From Pseudobdellovibrionaceae bacterium (GTDB taxonomy: Bacteria > Bdellovibrionota > Bdellovibrionia > Bdellovibrionales > JAGQZY01), in contig JACKAL010000003.1 in the NCBI GenBank assembly GCA_020635085.1, positions 124,001 through 188,000 on the forward strand: 64,000 bases of DNA, read 5' to 3'. The notes under the pieces were generated by a model, which saw only the letters and a program-made list of their open reading frames with translations, was not told the DNA's origin and did not search any database. This document shows positions 17,312 through 26,348 of this stretch, in pieces. Position 1 is the first letter of the stretch, and every line of letters begins with the position of its first letter. The position numbers were made by a program, and so were the translations under genes.

Positions 17312-17587
17312 TTACGATGATCGTAACATTCTTTCTTCGAGCAGCTTCAGGTCTATGCTGTTATACTGTTTAGCGAGTTTTTGGGGCTGTATTTTATAAA
17401 CAGTTGCCATAACCGCTAACACTCTAGGCGGAATGGAGCAAAGTCCTCGTTCGATATTTGATATGTATTGAGAGCTTTCATAACCACAGATCTCTGCCAT
17501 TTCCTTCTGGGTTATATTAGACTTTAGTCGCCGTTCTCGTAAAAACATTCCGAATTGTTGCCGTAATTGCTTCTCTAATTCGCACAT
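17312..17587 (-). CDS. XRE-family helix-turn-helix regulator
   Basis: 91-residue DNA-binding protein of the lambda Cro/C1 type. The HTH_3 domain spans about residues 11-65: LRERRLKSNITQKEMAEICGY, then the recognition helix ESSQYISNIERG, then the IPPRVLAVMATVYKI closing helix. A short C-terminal tail (LAKQYNSIDLKLLEERMLRSS) could mediate dimerisation. It is divergent from the GNAT gene with 72 bases between the starts. A perfect 15-base palindrome lies in that gap, so it probably controls the pair and itself (inference). Confidence 0.9.
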   Translation of the reverse strand: MCELEKQLRQQFGMFLRERRLKSNITQKEMAEICGYESSQYISNIERGLCSIPPRVLAVMATVYKIQPQKLAKQYNSIDLKLLEERMLRSS

Positions 17588-17629
17588 AGGTAGTCAACCT
17601 AGTATATTTCTATTCGTGAGTCTAGTTAA

Positions 17630-17644
17630 AACCTTCTGAAGGTT
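17630..17644. promoter_or_regulatory. Palindrome upstream of the GNAT gene, candidate XRE operator
   Basis: AACCTT-CTG-AAGGTT, a perfect 6+3+6 palindrome, 15 bases upstream of the ATG at 17660 and 42 bases from the XRE start. A half-like site AGGTAGTCAACCT overlaps the XRE start (17588-17600). TTATAAA at 17647-17653 next to the palindrome could be a -10 box, so a bound repressor would block it. Confidence 0.45.
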
Positions 17645-17659
17645 AGGTTATAAAGTGGT

Positions 17660-18313
17660 ATGACTATTAAATCAAAATTGTTTACAAAAGGTGACTATAC
17701 TCATAATGATTTGAACATTTTGTATGATTTTTACAAAAAAATATGGTCTGGAACCTTCGAGGAATTAAATTCTACTAAAAATTCCATTGTAGAAGACTTT
17801 CATCGTTTCGATGTGAAGGTGGGTTTTTTTGACGATAATTTCCCTGTTGCCTTCCACGGATACCAGTTTTTTGATTTGGATCTTATTTCAGATAGAGAGC
17901 ATGCGTATTTCTCACAAGTCAATGTACCTCTTGTAAAGGCGCTCATGGATCAGGGGATAAAGAAGATTTCGACCTTAGAGTATATGTGCATATGTCCAGA
18001 TTATCGTAAGAATGGGAATAAAAGAATCGGTGAAATTTTAGGCGGCTTTTCTACGCAGTATTTTATAGATAAAAAATTAGATGGTGTTATCACAATTACG
18101 CGTAACGATCGTGGCGTAAACAGAATGTGTAGAATGTACGGTGGTGAAATCATCTATGAGGCGTTAAAGCTTCACAATGTAGAGGTTGATATTGCACTTT
18201 TTAGACCCGGTTTTATTAAACCCAACCCAGACCCAGACGTACAGAATACGATTTTGACATTACTAGAAATGACAAACAATAACCCCTACCATTTAAATGG
18301 AGTAGCTGCATGA
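17660..18313 (+). CDS. GNAT-fold acyltransferase, possibly N-acyl amino acid synthase-like
   Basis: 217-residue soluble protein with a GNAT core. The acyl-CoA-binding motif A is around residues 106-130 (LEYMCICPDYRKNGNKRIG...), with the R-x-x-G-type phosphate loop partly degenerate. It is followed by a long helix and the ITRNDRGVNRMCRMYGGE segment, where the conserved late beta strands lie. The layout recalls the LuxI/FeeM-like branch (autoinducer and N-acyl amino acid synthases), but I cannot assign a substrate. The last codons overlap the start of the next gene by 4 bases (ATGA), so the two products are made together. The DNA is AT-rich compared with the flanking cell-wall genes, which suggests acquisition. 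Confidence 0.7.
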   Translation: MTIKSKLFTKGDYTHNDLNILYDFYKKIWSGTFEELNSTKNSIVEDFHRFDVKVGFFDDNFPVAFHGYQFFDLDLISDREHAYFSQVNVPLVKALMDQGIKKISTLEYMCICPDYRKNGNKRIGEILGGFSTQYFIDKKLDGVITITRNDRGVNRMCRMYGGEIIYEALKLHNVEVDIALFRPGFIKPNPDPDVQNTILTLLEMTNNNPYHLNGVAA

Positions 18314-18963
18314 AAATTGATTTTAAAAAAGAAACTTTCCAAGAGTTCGAAAAAGTGAATAAATATTTTTTAAAATATCCGTGGGAAGATCAAGATGCAT
18401 ATGTAGATTTTATATCCAATATGTACTATTTTTTAAGCCAAGCCTGTCGTCTTTTGGCATCGGCAGCAAGTCGCTGTGATCTTAATTTAGATTTGTTTCA
18501 TCATCGTTTTATTGCTCACGCCAATGAAGAAAAGAATCACGAAAAACTTGTTCTCCACGATTTGAAGGCACTCAAAACGGAACTTAAGCCATGTATGTTT
18601 AGTATGCCCCCACTGTGGCAAATACAGTTCTATTTAATTGAGAATAAAAATCCATTAAGCCTTTTCGGGTGTATTTTGTATTTAGAAAATTTAAGCTTGG
18701 CTGAACATATTGGACCGAGTATTTATAAAAAATGTTTACAGAAGTATGGTAAGACGGCGACGAGCTATTTACGCGTACATGTCGAAGAAGATCACGATCA
18801 TATTGATAAGCTATATGATGTTTTACAGAAGCTACCAGAGGATTCGCAGGATGCAGTTCTTTATTCTCTCCATATTACATCAAGTTTATATAGAAATTTT
18901 ATCTCTGAGTTATACGAAAAACATACTGGCAGCAAGCAGCGACAGAAGGAATTGGCGGCATAA
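18310..18963 (+). CDS. Heme-oxygenase-like (TenA/HDO-type) putative metal-dependent oxidoreductase
   Basis: 217-residue all-helical protein resembling iron-containing redox enzymes of the heme-oxygenase-like diiron oxygenase (HDO) superfamily. Candidate metal ligands lie in helical motifs: E74-x2-H77 (NEEKNHEK), E126 and E132/H133 (LENLSLAEH), and H157-x3-D161-x2-H164 (HVEEDHDH). The last pattern is characteristic of HDO proteins. Known relatives (UndA, SznF, BesC) oxidise or cleave fatty or amino acids and N-acyl products. Translational coupling to the GNAT gene suggests one modifies what the other makes. Assignment is by motif only. Confidence 0.7.
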   Translation: MKIDFKKETFQEFEKVNKYFLKYPWEDQDAYVDFISNMYYFLSQACRLLASAASRCDLNLDLFHHRFIAHANEEKNHEKLVLHDLKALKTELKPCMFSMPPLWQIQFYLIENKNPLSLFGCILYLENLSLAEHIGPSIYKKCLQKYGKTATSYLRVHVEEDHDHIDKLYDVLQKLPEDSQDAVLYSLHITSSLYRNFISELYEKHTGSKQRQKELAA

Positions 18964-19029
18964 GTTCCTGCCAATCATGGGTAAACATGCGAGTTTATTT
19001 TATTGTCCTGGTACTGCTGAAGAGAGCTT

Positions 19030-19713
19030 TTAGTGGTTAAATATTTTGCCAGTTCCGCTGATGTTTGAATCGCCAATATATTTAGCCCGTTGAGTACAAA
19101 AGATGGCAATGGGCTCGTGGCTGCCCCTTTTAAAAAGAGGAGAGCAGTACTTGTGTTCAATTTCGAATACTTTAGAGTTACGGGCGAAAGCTTCTTGCAT
19201 TGTGTGAATCGGTGTTTCTATTTTGTGAACTTTTGTAGAACTATCGAGGCATTTTTTTGCATGGGTAAATATAATTTCGTTAATTGAATTATCTCTTCTA
19301 AAAAGTTCATGGAAGGGTACGGTAGCTAATGTCAGCGGATCATAGCTACAAAATTTGTAGAAAATGTGATTGCGACCAATTTGCACAAGATCGTGATCAT
19401 ATATTTCGACGATATCATCGTTAGTGATATATTTTTCAAGATCAAAATGAGCTTCAAAACCCATTTCTTGTAACCAAAATTTTAAAAAATCTAAATTTTT
19501 CGTAATATCAATTCTGTGAGTTTCCGCATCAACAATAATGGAAGCAAATTGTATTAGGGATTGCATTGCGTGCAATTTTTGAGTTTCGCTCAGCGCAGTT
19601 ATACGTGCTGATAGATCCTCTTTTTGATAAGGCCGTCCATAAGACTTTCCAATAATCCAGATGGCATCGAACAGCGAAAGTTGGTTGTTTGGTTTGACGT
19701 TTTGCAAATGCAC
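19030..19713 (-). CDS. Orphan protein of unknown function next to the GNAT/HDO pair
   Basis: 227 residues, no signal peptide or membrane segment, start GTG at 19713 with AGAGG 4 bases upstream. The N-terminal half is helical (LSLFDAIWIIGKSYGRPYQKEDLSARI...). The middle (DDIVEIYDHDLVQIGRNHIFYKFCSYDPLTL) reads like an alpha/beta sensor or ligand-binding domain such as a PAS-like fold, but I do not recognise it. It converges on the GNAT/HDO operon (66 bases between stops) and shares its AT-rich composition. It may therefore belong to the same unit, perhaps as the receptor for its product (speculative). Confidence 0.65.
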   Translation of the reverse strand: MHLQNVKPNNQLSLFDAIWIIGKSYGRPYQKEDLSARITALSETQKLHAMQSLIQFASIIVDAETHRIDITKNLDFLKFWLQEMGFEAHFDLEKYITNDDIVEIYDHDLVQIGRNHIFYKFCSYDPLTLATVPFHELFRRDNSINEIIFTHAKKCLDSSTKVHKIETPIHTMQEAFARNSKVFEIEHKYCSPLFKRGSHEPIAIFCTQRAKYIGDSNISGTGKIFNH

Positions 19714-19857
19714 AAAGCCTCTTTTAAGTTCGGTACCTTAGGTGTTAGAGTTATTTATTCTTCTATACAAATAGCGCGCAAATTTCAAGACAGTTAACCT
19801 TTTTTCATGGTTTTAAATGTGAAATTCGGAAAATAACTGAGATGGGTTCTACGTATT

Positions 19858-20580
19858 TTAGCGAATCGCTAGCGTCGCGTACTGAGCTAATCCAATATGA
19901 TGATTTTTGATCGGGCGAAAGTTAGAAACAACACCCACGACACGTCCCTTGGCATTTAGTACCGGAGAACCACTAAAACCTTGGCTCACAATAATAGTAG
20001 TGAGATTTTTAAATTTGGCGTCGTAAAGATGTTTTCCCATAGTAAATGTCATTTCCGGGTTGTCATGATAAAAGCCTCCGACAGACAATGCACCGTCGCG
20101 ATCATTGGACTCGGCGTCCTGCAACGGAACAATTTTCATCAGTTCCCTCGCTTTTTCGATCTTAAAATAAATCAAATCGCGTTCGGGCTCTTGAAACACC
20201 ATACTCGCCATAAGCGTATGTTCTTCTAAAGGTTTATTATCTTCAACCAGACCCAATATCAGTTCACACTGCTCCTGTTTGCGACAGGCGTGGTCTTTAT
20301 CAAAAGAGTGCAGGGCCGTAACCAACATATCGGGGGTCTTATAAAAAAAGCCGGTGCTAATGGTTTCGGCTGTATCTTTTTTTGTCTTTACGCGCACAAT
20401 ACTATGTTTCAGTTGTTTTAATGTCGCAGAAGCATCTTTGTACGATTTAATGACAGGTCGATCTATGATAACGATGCTTTTATCTTCCACAAGACTGTGT
20501 TCCTCTTGTGCGGGATTACTGGAACAGGCCAATAGTGCGAATAGGGGAGAAAAAAGAAAAAGCTTATAATTCACGTGCAT
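19858..20580 (-). CDS. Trypsin-like serine protease lipoprotein
   Basis: 240 residues. The signal peptide ends in the lipobox ALLAC (Cys19), giving a lipid-anchored periplasmic or outer-membrane protein. The chymotrypsin-fold catalytic triad is present by motif: His91 (LVTALHSF), Asp135 (PERDLIYFKIE) and Ser203 (SQGFSGSPVLNAKGRVVGV). No PDZ domain follows, unlike DegP/HtrA. Its single-domain form resembles stand-alone trypsin_2 proteases. A Cys pair (DHACRKQEQC, residues 99 and 105) may form a disulfide. It stands alone, divergent from murE. Confidence 0.85.
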   Translation of the reverse strand: MHVNYKLFLFSPLFALLACSSNPAQEEHSLVEDKSIVIIDRPVIKSYKDASATLKQLKHSIVRVKTKKDTAETISTGFFYKTPDMLVTALHSFDKDHACRKQEQCELILGLVEDNKPLEEHTLMASMVFQEPERDLIYFKIEKARELMKIVPLQDAESNDRDGALSVGGFYHDNPEMTFTMGKHLYDAKFKNLTTIIVSQGFSGSPVLNAKGRVVGVVSNFRPIKNHHIGLAQYATLAIR

Positions 20581-20611
20581 GCTCGCTTTTTTAAATCCAA
20601 ATTTTTGTTAT

Positions 20612-20633
20612 TTTCCCGGGCCATCCTGGGAAA
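20612..20633. repeat. Hairpin/inverted repeat in the divergent region before murE
   Basis: TTTCCCGGG (20612-20620) and CCTGGGAAA (20625-20633) pair over 9 bases with a single mismatch and a 4-base loop. It sits 32 bases upstream of the protease-lipoprotein start and 170 upstream of murE. It has no T-run, so an operator is more likely than a terminator. Confidence 0.35.
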
Positions 20634-20714
20634 TCGCCATCAGAAGTTGCAATCAATGCGCCACCTTTGTCGGTTGCGAGGGAGATTATAGACCCAATAG
20701 GTCATAAAAGAGGG

Positions 20715-20744
20715 TTCACCAGTGCCTCTTTTTGTCGTTATAAT
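20715..20744 (+). promoter_or_regulatory. Candidate promoter for the murE-murB segment
   Basis: TTCACC (20715-20720) and a perfect TATAAT (20739-20744) with an 18-base spacer, 60 bases before the murE ATG. The segment needs its own promoter because it is cut off from ftsI by minus-strand genes. Confidence 0.4.
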
Positions 20745-20803
20745 GCACGAATGGGCATGTGCCTCTAATATAAAAGATTCTTTGTAAAAAACCGTGGAGT
20801 CGA

Positions 20804-22312
20804 ATGGGCCAAAATTATTTACCACAGACAATCGATTTGCAGTCGCTATTCTCCATGCACGGACGCTTAGATTGGCGTCAAGCGGATCGCCAAGCACGGG
20901 TTACAGAGGTCACTCACGACAGTCGCAAAGTGACTCCCGGGACTGTCTTTGTAGCGACACGTGGAACAAATGTGGACGGACATCAGTATTTAACAGCGGC
21001 GGCCCATCAGGGTGCTTTGGCTCTAGTTGTCGAGAGCACTGAAAATATCCCATCCGACTATACCGGTGCTGTGCTCGAAGTGCTCAATAGCAAGTGGGCA
21101 CTTGCTGAGCTATTGGCCCATTACTATGCCCGCCCGGAGGAAAAACTAATCAGCATTGGTATTACGGGTACTAATGGAAAAACCAGTTCTTCATATATAT
21201 TGGAAGCGATTCTCAACGAAGCTCATATTCCGTGTGGGGTGATGGGAACAATCAACCATCATTTTCACACGCATGTGTGGCCTACCAATTTGACCACTCC
21301 GGATACAGAAACTTTTTTTAAACGGGCGAGTGAGTTCGTGCAGTTTGGCGCCAAGGCGTTTGCCATGGAGGTTTCAAGCCACAGTTTACAACAGAAGCGT
21401 GTTCCGATTTATTTTGACGTGGCTCTTTTTACTAACTTTACACGCGACCACTTGGATTACCATAAAACGATGGAGGAGTATTTTCACAGCAAAGAGCTTC
21501 TCTTTACTGAACATCTCAAGAAAAATGCCGATGTGTTTGCTGTGATTAATAATGATGATAGCCACGTTCGCAAGGTGCATGTGGCAAGTCATGCGCAGAT
21601 GCTGACCTTTGGAAAAACTCCTAGCGATTTTCAGTTTTATATTGTGTCGATGACAATTAATGGAACCCATTTTACTCTCACCGAAAAGGGAACAAATTAC
21701 ACATACGATTCTCCTCTCATCGGTGAGTACAATGTGTATAATGTTGTCGGTTGTATTGCGGTGGCTCGTGCTTTAGGGATACCCCATTCTGTATGTCAAA
21801 AAGCCATTAAAGATTTTCAGGGTGTTCCGGGACGATTGCAAAAGGTACCCGACGCGCGCCCTTTTGTGTTTGTTGATTACGCCCATACCCCCGATGCACT
21901 TGAAAAAACCATCGAGACTTTGCGCAAAGTGAGTAGTCCGTCGCAAAAGATTATCACCGTATTTGGCTGTGGGGGAGATCGCGATCATGGCAAGCGTCCG
22001 ACTATGGGTGAGGTGGCAAGTAGGTCTTCGGATGCGGTGGTGGTCACATCAGATAATCCGCGCAGCGAAGATCCACTAAAAATTGTGCAAGATATTTTAA
22101 CCGGAATTCCAGAGGACAGAAAGGTTTTTACGAAAAGTGAAGTGGATCGTAAAAAAGCCATTGCTATGGCGATTGCGCAAGCACAAGAAAAAGACATTGT
22201 ATTGATAGCGGGCAAGGGACACGAGAACTATCAAGTTTTAAAAGAGCGCACCATTGATTTTGACGATTTTAAAGTGGCGCAATCTTTAATAAGTAAAAAG
22301 GTGAACCCATGA
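20804..22312 (+). CDS. murE: UDP-MurNAc-L-Ala-D-Glu:meso-diaminopimelate ligase
   Basis: Cytoplasmic ligase adding the third residue of the peptidoglycan stem peptide, with ATP. Motifs: THDSRKVTPGTVFVATRG (UDP-binding domain), the P-loop GITGTNGKTSSSYI, TTPDTETFF, the FTRDHLDYHKTMEEYF carbamylated-Lys region, and DNPRSEDP in the C-terminal domain. The DNPR motif marks meso-DAP specificity, so the wall is A1-gamma type. 502 residues is normal. The start at the ATG at 20804 leaves a usual-length N-terminus. It overlaps murF by 4 bases (ATGA) and begins the seven-gene run to murC/murB. Confidence 0.96.
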   Translation: MGQNYLPQTIDLQSLFSMHGRLDWRQADRQARVTEVTHDSRKVTPGTVFVATRGTNVDGHQYLTAAAHQGALALVVESTENIPSDYTGAVLEVLNSKWALAELLAHYYARPEEKLISIGITGTNGKTSSSYILEAILNEAHIPCGVMGTINHHFHTHVWPTNLTTPDTETFFKRASEFVQFGAKAFAMEVSSHSLQQKRVPIYFDVALFTNFTRDHLDYHKTMEEYFHSKELLFTEHLKKNADVFAVINNDDSHVRKVHVASHAQMLTFGKTPSDFQFYIVSMTINGTHFTLTEKGTNYTYDSPLIGEYNVYNVVGCIAVARALGIPHSVCQKAIKDFQGVPGRLQKVPDARPFVFVDYAHTPDALEKTIETLRKVSSPSQKIITVFGCGGDRDHGKRPTMGEVASRSSDAVVVTSDNPRSEDPLKIVQDILTGIPEDRKVFTKSEVDRKKAIAMAIAQAQEKDIVLIAGKGHENYQVLKERTIDFDDFKVAQSLISKKVNP

Positions 22313-23703
22313 TTTCATTAGAGCAACTTCTGGCGGGGACAAAAGGACAATTGTTATACACACATGAAAAGAAATTTTCGGCGGTAGGGACAGATTCGCG
22401 CCAAGATTTAACTGGGAAGATTTTTTTTCCTTTAAAGGGAGACGCCTTTGATGGTCATGATTTTATTGCACAAGCCTTCGAGCAAGGAGCTGCCGCGGTC
22501 GTTAGTCATCGCCCTCCCGCTGATAACCTAAAAGATAAAGTCACGTGGGTACAAGTAGAAGACACATTGCTGGCTCTGCAAACTATGGCGCACTATTGGC
22601 GTTGTGAGTGGGGAGGAAAGCTTATTGCCATCACCGGAAGCAATGGTAAAACAACTGTCAAAGATTTTACCCACACGCTACTGTCAGGAACCTATTCAAC
22701 ATTAAAAAACGAAGGCAGTTTTAATAATCATTGGGGACTTCCACTTACAATCTTACGTTTACGATCTGAACACCAGTGGGGTGTGGTCGAGATGGGGATG
22801 AACCACAAGGGTGAAATCACAGAGCTTGTGAAAATGGCTGAGCCCAATGTGGTGACCGTAACTATGGTAGGCACAGCCCATATCGAAAGTTTTGGCTCTA
22901 TCGAGGGTATTGCCGCAGCTAAAGAAGAAATTTATGAGAACGCCGATAAAAATGGTGTTGCCGTTTTTAATTTAAAAAATCCTCTGACGCGAAAAATGTA
23001 TGAAACATGGTCGTCGCAGTTTTGTGGTTCACTAACTTTTGCAAAGCCCACCAGTGATGTGTATTTGGAGGTTGATAAAAAACTTCCACGTGGACTGCGC
23101 GTGCGTGGCCAGATTGGCGGTGTGGATGGCGCAACAGATACACTGATCTGGGGTGAACATAATGTGCATAATCTTATGGCTGCAGCTGTCTTGGCGCTAG
23201 CCTCGGGTGTGCTACCCGAACATATTTGGCAAAGACTTTCTTTGTGTGAAATGGGCTGGGGGCGCAATCAATGGGTGCCACTTCAAAAGGGTATGGCTTT
23301 GTTTGATGGCTACAATGCCAATCCAGAAAGTTTTCGTGCACTTCTCGAAAATATCGAAGATTTAAAATCAGAGTTTTCTATAATTATTGGCGTGTTTGGC
23401 GAAATGCGCGAGCTCGGTGCTCAAGCCGAGGAGGCCCATTTTGTATTGGGTCAAGAAGCGGCTCGTTCAGTGGTGGATTGTTGCTATTTTTTTGGTCCGT
23501 CTGCCACCTCTTTTGCGCGTGGATTTGAAAGCCAGAAAACACGGAAAAAATTAGTTATTTCAGTTACTTACCAAGAAAAACTTGCAATCGAAATCGGTTC
23601 TATGCTAGATTCTCAGACTTTAGCGGTGGTCAAAGGTTCTCGTGGTATGGAACTCGAACGAGTGGTCCAAAAGCTGGAGCCGATAAATTTTAAAAAGAAA
23701 TAG
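22309..23703 (+). CDS. murF: UDP-MurNAc-tripeptide:D-Ala-D-Ala ligase
   Basis: Adds the D-Ala-D-Ala dipeptide to UDP-MurNAc-tripeptide, the last cytoplasmic ligase step. It has the DSRQDLTGKIFFPLKGDAFDGHDF N-terminal domain, the ATP loop ITGSNGKTTVKDF, NNHWGLPLT, EMGMNHKGEI, and DGYNANPESFRALLE in the C-terminal domain. 464 residues is standard. The ATG overlaps the murE stop, so translation is coupled. A (GATA)3-like stretch separates it from mraY. A ddl gene for its substrate is not in this window. Confidence 0.96.
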   Translation: MISLEQLLAGTKGQLLYTHEKKFSAVGTDSRQDLTGKIFFPLKGDAFDGHDFIAQAFEQGAAAVVSHRPPADNLKDKVTWVQVEDTLLALQTMAHYWRCEWGGKLIAITGSNGKTTVKDFTHTLLSGTYSTLKNEGSFNNHWGLPLTILRLRSEHQWGVVEMGMNHKGEITELVKMAEPNVVTVTMVGTAHIESFGSIEGIAAAKEEIYENADKNGVAVFNLKNPLTRKMYETWSSQFCGSLTFAKPTSDVYLEVDKKLPRGLRVRGQIGGVDGATDTLIWGEHNVHNLMAAAVLALASGVLPEHIWQRLSLCEMGWGRNQWVPLQKGMALFDGYNANPESFRALLENIEDLKSEFSIIIGVFGEMRELGAQAEEAHFVLGQEAARSVVDCCYFFGPSATSFARGFESQKTRKKLVISVTYQEKLAIEIGSMLDSQTLAVVKGSRGMELERVVQKLEPINFKKK

Positions 23704-23719
23704 ATAGATAGATTTATTA

Positions 23720-24796
23720 ATGCTCTACAACTGGCTTTACTCATTTTCTGATCAAATTACATTGTTCAACGTTTTTCGCTACATCACTTTTCGCTCTTTC
23801 ATGGCGTTTTTTACCTCCTTCTTTTTGTGTTTGTGGTGGGGACCCTACTTTATTCGTGGATTAGCGAATCGCCAACTGGGACAGTCGATTCGAACCGATG
23901 GACCACAAAGTCACTTTAAAAAAGCAGGGACACCTACCATGGGTGGCGGACTGATTTTACTCAGTCTGTTGGTGCCGGCGTTTATGTGGCTTGATTTGCT
24001 CAATCCATTGGTCTTAGGCGCTCTGATGATCACCCTGGGTTTTGGCGCTGTCGGTTATGTGGATGATTATTTAAAAGTAAGCAAAAAAAATTCCAAAGGT
24101 CTTTCTGGAAAGTTGCGCTTAGCTTTGGAATTTTTTATTTCTGGCACCACGCTTGCTCTACTTATTGGTTTTTATGATTTTACGACTATCGTTCCCATTC
24201 CCCTTTTAAAAAATGCGATCATCGATTTAGGGTGGGGCTATGTAGCCTTTGGATCACTAGTGGTTGTGGGAGCTGCTAATGCGGTTAATCTTACCGACGG
24301 CCTGGATGGGTTAGCGATTGTTCCGGTCATTATCGCGGCAAGTACGCTTGCGGTGTTTGCCTACGTTTCTGGTAATGCCAATATCGCACACTATTTACAA
24401 ATTCCCTTTATTCATCAGGCAGCAGAGCTCACACCTTTTGCCGCCATGATCATGGCGGCCGGTCTTGGATTTTTGTGGTTTAATGCGTATCCCGCACAAG
24501 TGTTTATGGGAGATGTGGGAAGTTTAAGCCTTGGTGGTTTTTTAGGAGCTATGGCGGTGTTTACCCACAATGAGCTTTTGCTTGTTGTCTTAGGTGGGGT
24601 GTTTGTGGTGGAAGCGCTCTCGGTGATTGTTCAAGTAGCGTCATTTAAAATGACGGGTAAGCGGGTGTTTCGTATGGCGCCCATTCACCATCATTTTGAG
24701 TTAAAAGGTTTAGACGAGACAAAAATTATTGCCCGTTTTTGGATCGTGGCCATTTTATTAGCGGTTTTATGTTTAAGTACTTTAAAATTGAGGTAA
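23720..24796 (+). CDS. mraY: Phospho-MurNAc-pentapeptide transferase
   Basis: Integral membrane enzyme with about ten helices that moves phospho-MurNAc-pentapeptide to undecaprenyl phosphate, making lipid I. Conserved sites: [32 protein letters not shown] with the catalytic Asp pair, [26 protein letters not shown], and [12 protein letters not shown]. 358 residues is typical. No strong Shine-Dalgarno sequence is seen before the ATG at 23720 (the leader is TAGATAGATAGATTTATTA), so it probably depends on upstream translation. murD begins 4 bases after its stop. Confidence 0.96.
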   Translation: MLYNWLYSFSDQITLFNVFRYITFRSFMAFFTSFFLCLWWGPYFIRGLANRQLGQSIRTDGPQSHFKKAGTPTMGGGLILLSLLVPAFMWLDLLNPLVLGALMITLGFGAVGYVDDYLKVSKKNSKGLSGKLRLALEFFISGTTLALLIGFYDFTTIVPIPLLKNAIIDLGWGYVAFGSLVVVGAANAVNLTDGLDGLAIVPVIIAASTLAVFAYVSGNANIAHYLQIPFIHQAAELTPFAAMIMAAGLGFLWFNAYPAQVFMGDVGSLSLGGFLGAMAVFTHNELLLVVLGGVFVVEALSVIVQVASFKMTGKRVFRMAPIHHHFELKGLDETKIIARFWIVAILLAVLCLSTLKLR

Positions 24797-24800
24797 GACG

Positions 24801-26192
24801 ATGTTTACAGATGTTTCAGAATTAAAAGATAAAAAAATTATGGTGATTGGCCTTGCCAAGTGTGGTGTATCGCTAGTGCGTTTTCTGACAGAGAATGGTG
24901 CTAAGGTCACGGTTTCGGATCATAAATCCAAGCCCGAGCTTTCTCACTATTTGGAGCAGATTGAGGATATCAAAACAGTAGAATATGATCTTGGTGGTCA
25001 CACTCCAAAAAAATTCCTCGAGCAAGATTTAATTATTCTAAGCCCTGGCGTTTCACCACAACTTAAAATCTTTGATTATGCCCGTCACCACGGTGTTAAA
25101 GTTACGGGAGAACTTGAGTTCGCCTGTTGGTTTATTAAAGAGCCGATCATTGCCATTACTGGAACCAATGGAAAGACCACGGTTTCTTATTTAACTCACA
25201 AAATTCTTAAAGAATCGGGTGTGAAGTCGTGGATCGGTGGTAATTATGGAACACCTGTCATTGAATACCTTCGTCAGTCAGAAAAGGCGCAAGTGCTGGT
25301 GCTTGAGACATCAAGCTTTCAGTTGGAGCTTGCAGAAAAATTCAATCCTAAAAATGTAATAGTCACCAATCTTGCCGAGAATCACCTCGATCGTTACAAA
25401 TCCATGGAAGATTACATCAATGCCAAGCGCCGCATTTTTGCCAATACCAATCCGTCGACAACCAGCATTTTAAATGCAGACGACAACGCAGTGATTGAGC
25501 TCGCACGCGATCCGGCTGTACAACGTGGACGCATTTTCTATTTCTCGCGCAAAGCATCTTTCGAACCACAGATTATGAACATCGGTGGTGTAGTGAATAT
25601 TAAAGATGAACTGCGCGTACGCACAGGGCCTGACATCGAAGTGTTTTCGGTTAAAAACATTCGCGCACGTGGCAACCACACCATCGAAAACTTGATGGCC
25701 GCCATCCTGGCTGCTCGTGAGCATGGAGCCACACACGAGGCTATTCAATCTGTGATCGATAGCTTTAAAGGTATCCCGCATCGCTTAGAATACGTACGTC
25801 GCGTCGGTGGCGTGGAGTTCTTTAACGATTCCAAAGCGACCAATGTGCACTCGGTAAAACGCGCTCTCGATGCATTTGACGAGAACGTGATTTTAATTAT
25901 GGGTGGAAAAGACACCAACTTAAGTTACGAATCTTTGCGCGACATGGTTCGTAAAAAAGTAAAATCATTGATCCTTGTGGGCGAAGCCAAAGAGCGCATC
26001 AACCGCGACGTGGGCGATTTCTGTGAAACCTACCTCATTGGTACTTTTGAAGAAGCTGTATTGATCGCCTATCAAAAATCCCGCATTGGCGACAAAGTTT
26101 TACTTTCTCCCGGATGCTCGAGCTTTGACATGTTTGATAGCTATGTTGAACGCGGCAATTACTTTAAAGAGATCGTGAATAGTTTTAAGTAG
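24801..26192 (+). CDS. murD: UDP-MurNAc-L-alanine:D-glutamate ligase
   Basis: Adds D-Glu to UDP-MurNAc-L-Ala in the cytoplasm. The N-terminal Rossmann-like domain has VIGLAKCGVSLVRFLTENGA. The ATP loop is ITGTNGKTTVSYLTH. LETSSFQLE, the NLAENHLDRYKSMEDY region and NDSKATNVHSVKRAL are all diagnostic. 463 residues is normal. The codon mix drifts toward higher GC across the last 400 bases, but nothing is broken. A 156-base gap without an ORF follows before ftsW, the largest gap in this segment. Confidence 0.96.
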   Translation: MFTDVSELKDKKIMVIGLAKCGVSLVRFLTENGAKVTVSDHKSKPELSHYLEQIEDIKTVEYDLGGHTPKKFLEQDLIILSPGVSPQLKIFDYARHHGVKVTGELEFACWFIKEPIIAITGTNGKTTVSYLTHKILKESGVKSWIGGNYGTPVIEYLRQSEKAQVLVLETSSFQLELAEKFNPKNVIVTNLAENHLDRYKSMEDYINAKRRIFANTNPSTTSILNADDNAVIELARDPAVQRGRIFYFSRKASFEPQIMNIGGVVNIKDELRVRTGPDIEVFSVKNIRARGNHTIENLMAAILAAREHGATHEAIQSVIDSFKGIPHRLEYVRRVGGVEFFNDSKATNVHSVKRALDAFDENVILIMGGKDTNLSYESLRDMVRKKVKSLILVGEAKERINRDVGDFCETYLIGTFEEAVLIAYQKSRIGDKVLLSPGCSSFDMFDSYVERGNYFKEIVNSFK

Positions 26193-26348
26193 TGTTCGAA
26201 ATGGTAATAAAATGAATTCGAAGGTCAAAATTGCTTAACCGCATTTTTTCCATTTGAAATCAGCTATTTTCTCGCCCTTAGGCCAGTTCCATGCACCATA
26301 AACTCGTTCATAATATTTTGCGGATTTATATCGATGTAGAATAAGAAC

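Noticed and set aside
23703..23714. GATA tandem repeat between murF and mraY
   Set aside because: Only three units in a 16-base gap; too short to call a functional repeat.
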